A stretch of DNA of 64,000 bases from Pseudomonas argentinensis. GTDB taxonomy: Bacteria > Pseudomonadota > Gammaproteobacteria > Pseudomonadales > Pseudomonadaceae. The stretch spans positions 4,092,001 to 4,156,000 of the forward strand of contig NZ_CP056087.1 of NCBI RefSeq assembly GCF_001839655.2, in the 5' to 3' direction. The notes below the pieces were generated by a model. The model worked only from the letters and a program-made list of their open reading frames with translations, was not told the origin of the DNA and made no database searches. Shown here in pieces: positions 57,859 to 64,000 of this stretch (position 1 is its first letter; each line of letters begins with the position of its first letter). The position numbers and the translations under genes were made by a program.

Positions 57859-59020
57859 TCCGCAGCTCCTGCGCTTGCGCAATGAAGGGTACAACCTCGA
57901 AGTCATGGGTTCTTACCTGCTGGTTCGCGAGGTTCCCTACGTGAATGCGCAGCGCCAGGTCTGCAAAGGCGTGCTGGTCATGACGCTCAACCTCACTGCT
58001 GATGTGGCAGAGAGCCCCGGCGACCACACTGCATATTTCATTGGCGAAATCCCCTGTGACTCACAGGGGAGACCACTCGAGCAGATCATCAACAACAGCA
58101 ACCAGCAGCAGCTGCTGCCCGAGTTGGCGGTGAACCACTACTTCTCTGCCAAGCCTCGCACTGGAAATTACGCGAACTACTACGAGAAGGTGTCGCTGTA
58201 CGTGGCCATGCTGTCTGGCCCAGCCAATGCTCTCGACAAGGATGTCACCGCAAAAACCTTCTCGCCCATCCGGTCGGACGCGGATGAGTCGGTGTTTGTA
58301 TATACCGATACAGCCTCTGCGCGAGCAGGTATCGGTATGCCTACCGAGAAGCTCAAACGGCTGAAAATTGCGATTGTGGGATTGGGCGGTACAGGCGCGT
58401 ACATCGTGGATCAGGTGGCGAAGACACCTGTGGCTGAGATCCACCTGTATGACGGCGATGCCCTACAGCAGCACAACGCGTTTCGTTTCCCCGGGGCTGT
58501 GCCGTTCGCGGTACTGGAGCGGGGTATTACGAAGGTGGAGTACCTGTATGAGGTCTACAGCGAAATGCACCGCCATATCACTCCTCACGCGCGCATGATC
58601 ACTGCGGACAATGTGGGTGAGCTTCGTGTCTTTGACTATGTGTTCCTGTGCGTCGACAACACCAAGGCACGCAAGCTGGTGGTGAAGGAGCTCAAGGGGA
58701 CACAGACCACTCTGATCGATGTAGGCATGGGCGTTCATTTGGTTGGCGAGACGCAGCAGATTTGGGGGACGTGCCGGGTGAGCGCACTTACTCCTGAGCA
58801 CCATGATCATGCTGATCGGACGATGCCGCTAACCGAAAATGACGCTGAGGATATCTACCGCTCGAACATCCAGATCGCTGATCTGAACGGCCATAACGCG
58901 ATGCTAGCCATTGGGGTTTGGAAGCGACTCTGCGGCTTCTACTCCGATAACAGTCAGGCTAGTCACATCACCTATTCGACCAACCTGAACGAAATGGGTA
59001 ACAGCGAGGAGAGGCTATGA
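57833..59020 (+). CDS. E1-like ThiF-family adenylyltransferase with DUF6791-like N-terminus
   Basis: 395 residues from ATG 57833, which overlaps the previous gene by 26 nt. The N-terminal ~165 residues (Y-L-L-V-R-E-V-P-Y-V-N) resemble DUF6791. The E1 domain begins K-I-A-I-V-G-L-G-G-T-G-A-Y near 185, with the ATP loop Y-D-G-D near 211, F-L-C-V-D-N near 278 and I-D-V-G-M-G near 305. It lacks the C-x2-C zinc pairs of MoeB/ThiF. It would adenylate the C-terminus of a ubiquitin-like partner. Overlapping genes imply tight coupling. Confidence 0.8.
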   Translation: MSHQLISRSPQLLRLRNEGYNLEVMGSYLLVREVPYVNAQRQVCKGVLVMTLNLTADVAESPGDHTAYFIGEIPCDSQGRPLEQIINNSNQQQLLPELAVNHYFSAKPRTGNYANYYEKVSLYVAMLSGPANALDKDVTAKTFSPIRSDADESVFVYTDTASARAGIGMPTEKLKRLKIAIVGLGGTGAYIVDQVAKTPVAEIHLYDGDALQQHNAFRFPGAVPFAVLERGITKVEYLYEVYSEMHRHITPHARMITADNVGELRVFDYVFLCVDNTKARKLVVKELKGTQTTLIDVGMGVHLVGETQQIWGTCRVSALTPEHHDHADRTMPLTENDAEDIYRSNIQIADLNGHNAMLAIGVWKRLCGFYSDNSQASHITYSTNLNEMGNSEERL

Positions 59021-59463
59021 CAATTCGTCGCCTCACCCCACAGTTTGTAGAGCATTTCCCGGAGAGGCTCGAGCCTGGTGAGATTTACCTCGCAATGGAG
59101 TTCGCTACTGCAGTGCATCTGTGTGCGTGTGGTTGCGGAAACAAGGTAATAACGCCGTTCTCTCCGACTGACTGGCAGATGTCCTTTGATGGTGAGTCGG
59201 TTTCGCTGAAGCCCTCGATAGGAAATTGGTCGTTCCGCTGCCGATCACACTATTGGCTACGATCAGGCCGGATTGTTTGGGCTGGCGATATGTCCCAAGA
59301 GGCAGTCAATGCAGTTCGCAATCGAGACCTTCGAGCGAAGGTACTGCACCAAGCAGCTCGGGCTAAGGGCGAGGACGCAGGTCAGTCGGAGTGGGTAGAT
59401 CCTCAGGTAGAGCCTAAGGCCGCGACTTGGTTTGATCGGCTCAAAAGCCGGCTTGGGTTGTGA
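59017..59463 (+). CDS. DUF6527-like Cys-rich protein of ubiquitin-like operons
   Basis: 148 residues, ATGA overlap with the E1 gene. Conserved core L-C-A-C-G-C-G-N-K-V-I-T-P near residue 35, S-P-T-D-W, P-S-I-G-N-W-S-F and C-R-S-H-Y-W. The CxCGCG plus later Cys/His could bind zinc. Such proteins follow Multi_ubiq and ThiF genes in bacterial operons; an E2/E3-like or targeting role is possible but not shown. Ends in W-F-D-R-L-K-S-R-L. Confidence 0.75.
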   Translation: MTIRRLTPQFVEHFPERLEPGEIYLAMEFATAVHLCACGCGNKVITPFSPTDWQMSFDGESVSLKPSIGNWSFRCRSHYWLRSGRIVWAGDMSQEAVNAVRNRDLRAKVLHQAARAKGEDAGQSEWVDPQVEPKAATWFDRLKSRLGL

Positions 59464-59848
59464 TGGGATGGAGCATCGGAAATCTACGTTTGAAAAGAAC
59501 GGGGAAACTCTTCAGCAGTTGACTGAGGGGCCGACGCCATTCCGCCAAGCGAGCTCTGCTTGGACTGCTGTGCCGATGATTTAAGGCTCTGATTTACTGG
59601 ATGAGAAGGCTTATCGTTACCGAAAGCATCCAGAGCGCGCAAAGCATACTCAAGTGATAATGCGGAGTGATCGAATTTGTATGAGGTCAACCGCCTACCG
59701 CACGCTATTCTCCAAAAAACCAGCACAGTTTTTCATAAAAAATCCCATGAAAATAATGAGTTGCGTGCGAGTTTCATATGTATTTTGCTGGCTGCTAGCA
59801 ATTTGCTATATTTGTTCAAAGAGCCAATCAAGGATGTAAGGCCGCAGC
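59464..59848. other. Gene-poor, AT-rich junction between two island cassettes
   Basis: Base composition drops sharply here. A minus-strand frame at 59484-59726 exists but has no good start site. A candidate promoter for the next operon is at 59785-59812. Otherwise nothing identified. Confidence 0.5.
59785..59812 (+). promoter_or_regulatory. Candidate promoter of the GNAT-peptidase-beta operon
   Basis: TTGCTG (59785-59790), 16-bp spacer, TATATT (59807-59812), 36 bp before the first start codon. Confidence 0.4.
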
Positions 59849-60481
59849 ATGCCAACATTGAAGTGCCTCCACACGGGTAAAGACATCCCGTACGCCATCT
59901 CCGATGGCATTGATCTCCGCACGACGGTCAGCCTTGACGTGGATTGGGGCGAGGAGAAAGCAAGGCTCTTCGGGCAGCTGATCGCAGAGAATCCAGGCGC
60001 CTTGGACGATCCTGCTAAATGGGATGAGCTGCTTAATACCTATCAGTTAAATGACTATCACTGGGCATGGGCTCAAAAAGCCCGGCAGTGTAATTCTGCT
60101 GAATATTTTTGGTTTTATTTAATGGCGGACGGTAAAGTCCAGGCCGCATGTATTATTAAACACCCCAAAGAAAGCCGGGTGGATAATGCGGGAATTTTCT
60201 ATGTCGATTACCTTGCTGTTGCATATTGGAATCGGCGAAGGAATGGTTATGCTCGGCGCTTCGATGGGGTTGGTACGAAGCTATTGATTCATGCAATAAA
60301 TTATTCAATTAATGTCTTAGGATATCGCCCTGGATTCTCGCTTCATTCTTTGCCTTCATCGGAAGGTTACTACCGAAGCCTGCAAATGACAGATTATGGA
60401 ATTGATGCCGCTTACCAGAATCTTCGGTATTTTGAAGCAACAGAGCCAGTAGCTCGGTCAATAGCGCAAGGAGCTGCGTGA
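59849..60481 (+). CDS. GNAT-like N-acetyltransferase
   Basis: 210 residues, ATG 59849 with AAGG seven bases upstream. The second half has GNAT order: F-Y-V-D-Y-L-A-V-A-Y-W-N-R near 112, G-V-G-T-K-L-L-I-H-A-I-N-Y-S (acetyl-CoA loop position) near 138, then L-H-S-L-P-S-S-E-G-Y-Y-R-S near 167. The N-terminal ~80 residues are unassigned. Could be a toxin-type acetyltransferase or a modifier of the next protein. Lower GC than the core genome. Confidence 0.65.
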   Translation: MPTLKCLHTGKDIPYAISDGIDLRTTVSLDVDWGEEKARLFGQLIAENPGALDDPAKWDELLNTYQLNDYHWAWAQKARQCNSAEYFWFYLMADGKVQAACIIKHPKESRVDNAGIFYVDYLAVAYWNRRRNGYARRFDGVGTKLLIHAINYSINVLGYRPGFSLHSLPSSEGYYRSLQMTDYGIDAAYQNLRYFEATEPVARSIAQGAA

Positions 60482-61344
60482 TGAGCGAGGGTAATTTCTC
60501 TCCTTGGGATGACGCTCCCATAATCCCAAGCTCCGAAACGTCACCCCAACCATTGTTTGAGGCATTTAAGCGCTTTAGCGAAGAGCTTTCAGGTAAAGAC
60601 ATCGATTCGCGAAAGCCGGCGAATATGTCGAGGCAAGAGTATTTGGCAATGCTCGCGTTTCAGTCGACTGAGGTGGCCGGCGTTCTATATAGAAAGAACC
60701 CCCAGGCACACGAAACAAAAGTCCAAGCTTGGCTTTCGTCCTCTATCACGATGGCAAAGCGGCTTTCACTTACGATGGCTGCGGAATACAAAGGTATCTC
60801 TCAGGACGATATCGGTAACATTATACGACTAAGCCTGAAGCCGGAGAACATTGCTAGGCTGCCAGATATTCTAGCTGAACAGCATGGTGTGGCTTTGATA
60901 GTTCAGCCCGGTTATACCTCGATGAAAATGGACGGCTGCGCACTAAAGTTGCCAGACTCTCGGCCAATGATTGGGATTACGCTTCGATACAATCGTTACG
61001 ACAATTTTTGGTTCACCCTTGTGCATGAGCTCGCACATCTTTGCCTCCATGATGATCATCTTGATACTCCAATCGTAGATGACTTAGATGAAGCTGTAAC
61101 AGATGACATAGAGGCAGAAGCGAACGCATTTGCTAGAGAATGCTTTGTCCCGCGTCGTGAGTGGCGCGTTCTATATGAAAATCGTCACAGCGAATCCCAG
61201 CTAGAGAAAACGTGTGCGGATCTTGGGGTTCATCCAGATATTGTCGCAGGCTTAATAAGGTTTGCTGCCAAAGACTACAAGCTCTATCCCCGCCGTCATC
61301 GTACAGTGGACGTTAAAAAACTTTTGGGGTTTGCGGATGTATAA
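60481..61344 (+). CDS. ImmA/IrrE-family metallopeptidase, cassette 2
   Basis: 287 residues from ATG 60481 (AAGGAG eight bases upstream), TGATG overlap with the GNAT gene. Zinc motif L-V-H-E-L-A-H-L-C-L-H near 180 and a distal E-A-E-A-N-A-F-A-R-E-C-F-V-P. The N-terminal ~100 residues are helical and may hold a degenerate HTH. Unlike the other ImmA-like protein in this window it is not paired with an XRE gene, but with GNAT and beta-family genes. Confidence 0.8.
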   Translation: MSEGNFSPWDDAPIIPSSETSPQPLFEAFKRFSEELSGKDIDSRKPANMSRQEYLAMLAFQSTEVAGVLYRKNPQAHETKVQAWLSSSITMAKRLSLTMAAEYKGISQDDIGNIIRLSLKPENIARLPDILAEQHGVALIVQPGYTSMKMDGCALKLPDSRPMIGITLRYNRYDNFWFTLVHELAHLCLHDDHLDTPIVDDLDEAVTDDIEAEANAFARECFVPRREWRVLYENRHSESQLEKTCADLGVHPDIVAGLIRFAAKDYKLYPRRHRTVDVKKLLGFADV

Positions 61345-62419
61345 ATACGCTCCGTTTCTGAAGTTTAAGCAAAATGAGATCCAAGCGGTATTTTCCATAT
61401 ATCCTGACATTCAGGGCTTTACTTTGCCGCTTTTTGATATACCTAAAGAAAAAAAACAAGACACTGAACTAGATATACTAAATAGGCTAAGCAAGGGCGA
61501 GAAGCAGTTAGCTGCTCATTCAAGAAAGATCCCGAATCTAAAATTCTTCATAGATAACTTTGATATTGACGACAGCGTACTTTTGGGCGGCACCCAGCAG
61601 TACCGATATATCCTCGGCAAGCTTGAGACTTACAACATTATACCTATTGTTGCTTTTGATCGGGCGCCGGATCACAACGTCGCAGCTATTGAATACTGCA
61701 AGCGAAAGTGCAGCAGATTAGGAATCCGACTGCAAACTGAGGATTTTCAAAGCTTCAATTTGCTTAAGCTGAAATTGGCTCAGATTTTGTCTGAGGCGAC
61801 TGAGGCAGGCGTGACGACCACCTATCTCATTTTCGACTGCAGGATGATTGAAAGTCACGAGGACGTTGACGATCTTAAAGCTTCGATTGAAAAATTCTAC
61901 AACCAATGCAGCCAGCAATTTTCCATTAATCATTACATAGTTGCTGGATCGGTAATCCCTGCAAACATTACAAAACTAATGAAAACCAAAACCACAATGA
62001 TGGTTGAAAGGTTAGAGGATAAGCTTTGGAGGAAGTTGACAGCCATTCCGGCACTTTCAGGAATTAATTACGGTGACTATGGGGTAGTTAGCCCTGAGTT
62101 TTCAGAGGCGGACTTACCTGTCGAGTTAATGCCTAAATTTATGGCCCCTAAAGTTTTTTATACAACGAAAGGGGAGTTTTATGCTGAGCGCGGAGGGCAG
62201 TTTCAAGGCCATGCCAAGGGGTACGGCCAATATTTCGATATTGCGGACAACATAGTAAGCAAGCCCTATTTTCGTGGAGCCGGGCATTCAGATGGCGACA
62301 AGTATATACACACAAGGAGTCATCTGAGTGCGCGACGCCCTAAGAAGGGTGGTTCGCCTGGTAGCTGGATAAAAGCAACCCTCTCAGCTCACATTACGTT
62401 TGTCGTAAGGAAGCGTTAG
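61337..62419 (+). CDS. Beta-family (sce7725-like) protein
   Basis: 360 residues from ATG 61337, overlapping the peptidase stop by 8 nt. Starts Y-A-P-F-L-K-F-K-Q-N-E-I-Q-A-V and ends with G-H-S-D-G-D-K-Y-I, G-S-P-G-S-W-I-K-A and H-I-T-F-V-V-R, the pattern of the Beta_protein family. This family is found in phages and mobile elements and its biochemical role is unknown. AT-rich codons (many AAA, ATA, TTT). It converges on and overlaps the sce7726-like gene by 26 bp. Confidence 0.7.
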   Translation: MYKYAPFLKFKQNEIQAVFSIYPDIQGFTLPLFDIPKEKKQDTELDILNRLSKGEKQLAAHSRKIPNLKFFIDNFDIDDSVLLGGTQQYRYILGKLETYNIIPIVAFDRAPDHNVAAIEYCKRKCSRLGIRLQTEDFQSFNLLKLKLAQILSEATEAGVTTTYLIFDCRMIESHEDVDDLKASIEKFYNQCSQQFSINHYIVAGSVIPANITKLMKTKTTMMVERLEDKLWRKLTAIPALSGINYGDYGVVSPEFSEADLPVELMPKFMAPKVFYTTKGEFYAERGGQFQGHAKGYGQYFDIADNIVSKPYFRGAGHSDGDKYIHTRSHLSARRPKKGGSPGSWIKATLSAHITFVVRKR

Positions 62420-62960
62420 TTCGGTTTAGAATGGCGCTTTGGATCTGCGCCAAGGCGTCGCTCTTATTGACAATGGACCCTAGGTTCTTTGCGAAGTCAT
62501 TTCGATTGCCGGACTTCTTCTGTATCACTCCCATCCTCTCGGAAACGTCGAGAAGCTCCTGACGCCAAAGCATCATGAGCGCCTTGTTGGTGACGAAGTC
62601 AGGATTATTGGATGCTTTGCGTTCATATCTAAATATGACTCGGTCGCCCTTATCCTGCGCAACCAAAACACCCCAGTATTCAGGAAGGTTCCGCAGCGCC
62701 CAGCGAACATGTTTAGTGGTAAGCACTAGCGTAAGTTTGGGGAAGGAGTGAGAGAATACTTCCGCTTGCTTTAGTATTCGCTGAATGCTATCAGTTTCAC
62801 CCTTGATCTCGTAGCAGTGCATTTGCTTATAAAATGCGACGACGTCCGCAACAGCATTTCCATTGTGCACATGAAGTTCTTGCAACACATGGGTCGGTCG
62901 AGGAGACCTAGTATTCAGATGCTGCACTAGCGCATTTCGAATCTCAGCATCTTTAAGCAT
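62394..62960 (-). CDS. sce7726-family, nuclease-fold-like protein
   Basis: 188 residues. N-A-V-A-D-V-V-A-F, then C-Y-E-I-K-G-E-T-D-S-I-Q-R-I, gives the D...E-x-K order of a PD-(D/E)xK core, followed by L-V-L-T-T-K-H-V-R-W-A-L and P-E-Y-W-G-V-L-V-A. This is the sce7726 pattern. sce7726 and sce7725/beta proteins are often neighbours. Here they are convergent, with 26 bp shared 3' ends. Likely acts on nucleic acid (inference). Confidence 0.7.
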   Translation of the reverse strand: MLKDAEIRNALVQHLNTRSPRPTHVLQELHVHNGNAVADVVAFYKQMHCYEIKGETDSIQRILKQAEVFSHSFPKLTLVLTTKHVRWALRNLPEYWGVLVAQDKGDRVIFRYERKASNNPDFVTNKALMMLWRQELLDVSERMGVIQKKSGNRNDFAKNLGSIVNKSDALAQIQSAILNRTNASLRQT

Positions 62961-64000
62961 GCAATAAATGCTCCACTGTAAAGCTTGTAAACTTTTATTT
63001 TACACACGCAATATAGATAAATCGACAACGAAGATGTGGCCTACTTCATGCCGCGGGTCTTTCATCGATGCCAACAGGCAGCAATGCGAAATCAATCGCC
63101 CTTGGGGCGCCCCCTCCATACCTATGCGTAAGCATTTCTGTCAGCGCCCTTTTGGCCCAGGCCGTGTAAAAGCGTTGGCATCGACCTTGCTGTGATTTGA
63201 TGGAGTCAAACTCAGCAGGGCTAGCCATGAAGCGTTTCATACAGGGAGAGCATCGAGGCCAAAGCACACTGCCGCGCGCACCCACCCGAAAGGCTGATGC
63301 TCAGGCGCGCGCACCCGGCAATCAGCCTGGAGCAACCGCATTAAGCCGCCAGTTGATTGAGACCGTTAGTCTTACGGTTTTGCACAAATCCGTCGATACG
63401 TATCCACGGATTTACGGATTGGTGGGGAAGCGGATCTGCGCTTTTGCGGATTTACGGAAAACCGCCGATACGGTTTTCCGGTTTTGTAGAAAGCCGTAGA
63501 ACCGCATCTTCGGAGACTGCAGCCGCACACGCCATATGCCGCCCGTTGGGCGAGACTGCGAGACGCGAGCTCGCACACGAACAGGCCAGGGTCTACCAGT
63601 GAGGCGCACCTGTTCACCCTTGAGCTACGCTTACCGACAGCGGCTAGAAACGCCTCCAGAGCCCTTTAGAACGCTCCAGCCGCTTTACCCCACAAGTCAT
63701 CTGAAGCGTTTCAACGCGCTCCTAGGCCGTTCCCTGCAAACGCGCACAGACCCGGGGGCGACCATCGGCGCTAACACCAGCAAGAGGACGACGCGCCGCA
63801 GATCGCAACGCATCCCCTCGGCGAGATTATCTGGAGCCGCCTGCGCCCAGCTTCGGAGCGACGCCCTCTCCTGCCTCGGAAACCGCTGAAACATCGCAGC
63901 GCTTGCCCACCAGGCGACCGGATCTCCGGCGCGTGCCGTCAACGGCACGGGGATAACTTTGGGAAAAGCTGTGAATGCAGTCGTGCTATCAGGCGCACGC
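62961..64000. other. Island right end without a confident gene
   Basis: ORFs at 63046-63285 (minus), 63197-63499, 63536-63889 (plus) and 63697-63948 (minus) lack good ribosome sites and family features. The region carries short direct and inverted repeats (63380-63500) and a GTGCCGT-CA-ACGGCAC hairpin at 63933-63948. GC content rises again after about 63040. No integrase or attachment site is visible before the edge. Confidence 0.5.
63407..63458. repeat. Iteron-like 12-bp direct repeat
   Basis: CGGATTTACGGA occurs at 63407-63418 and 63447-63458, exactly 40 bp apart, flanked by CGATACG copies near 63394 and 63475 and by a related GCGGATCTGCG between them. Confidence 0.6.

Noticed and set aside
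55638..59463. CBASS system
   Set aside because: XRE plus ImmA-type peptidase recall CapH/CapP and there is an E1-like protein, but no CD-NTase gene or CBASS effector is present.
59484..59726. 80-codon minus-strand ORF between the island cassettes
   Set aside because: Reads plausibly in part but begins at GTG without a good ribosome site and matches nothing I know.
63046..63285. 79-codon minus-strand ORF near the right end
   Set aside because: No ribosome site and no family features; could be a gene remnant but not supportable.
63380..63500. CRISPR array
   Set aside because: Repeats are 12 bp, only two exact copies, with no regular spacer pattern and no cas genes.
54256..64000. Prophage
   Set aside because: No capsid, terminase, portal, tail or lysis genes are visible.

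Overview
The window looks like the chromosome of a high-GC Pseudomonas. The core proteins (LeuA, PurL, MltF, TadA, XseA, gamma-glutamyl-polyamine enzymes, HitAB) have pseudomonad sizes and motifs. The GGTGGACAA...TTGTCCACC hairpin repeats are of a kind I associate with the mendocina/alcaligenes/stutzeri side of the genus. The species cannot be fixed from sequence reading alone.

Layout. 0-5.4 kb: 3' end of xseA, an M23 peptidase, a GST, a YbdG-type mechanosensitive channel, and leuA with a possible leader peptide. 5.5-13.5 kb: a gamma-glutamyl-polyamine catabolic cluster (puuA, C, B, D plus an APC permease) with a divergent LysR regulator. 13.7-19.4 kb: alcohol dehydrogenase, an omega-amidase/aminotransferase pair, LysR, pirin and a frameshifted L,D-transpeptidase. 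19.4-35.3 kb: a phosphate-linked secretion locus. It holds a type II secretion operon (gspC-J, L-N), headed by a Tat-lipoprotein related to SoxB whose metal-binding motifs appear to be lost, then a divergent PhoX phosphatase, gspK, and a complete tatABC. Three sets of 7-mers spaced every 11 bp and resembling Pho boxes sit upstream of the three transcription units. 35.3-54.2 kb: YqfO-like gene, purL, mltF, a LysR/SDR/lipocalin-like group, tadA, a multicopper oxidase, hitAB, a TetR-controlled oxidoreductase with two operator palindromes, a PH-domain protein and a Fur-box-preceded TonB receptor. Two ~220-bp inverted-repeat-bounded elements flank the 32.6-41.7 kb stretch in opposite orientation.

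54.2 kb to the right edge appears to be a genomic island. At 54256-54272 there is a minus-strand sequence matching the last codons and stop of guaA (I-E-W-E-stop), followed in the guaA direction by a clean intrinsic terminator, but no guaA body lies upstream of it. This is what insertion of an integrative element into the 3' end of guaA would leave; guaA itself should lie beyond the right edge. Inside the island are: (1) a possible structured leader and two overlapping small ORFs; (2) an XRE regulator plus ImmA/IrrE-type metallopeptidase divergent from a three-gene ubiquitin-like operon (triple ubiquitin-like protein, DUF6791-like/ThiF E1, DUF6527-like Cys-rich protein), with three TTGTC-N6-GACAA operators between them; (3) an AT-rich cluster of GNAT-like acetyltransferase, a second HExxH peptidase, a beta-family protein and a convergent sce7726-like nuclease-fold protein; (4) a gene-poor right end with short iteron-like repeats.

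The two island cassettes are the best candidates for new or little-described defence systems. The phosphate-linked T2SS/Tat/PhoX locus is the most coherent functional unit of the core part. Starts were moved from the longest ORF to the best ribosome-binding-site-supported codon where the sequence allowed. All homology statements come from motif recognition by eye, not from searches.
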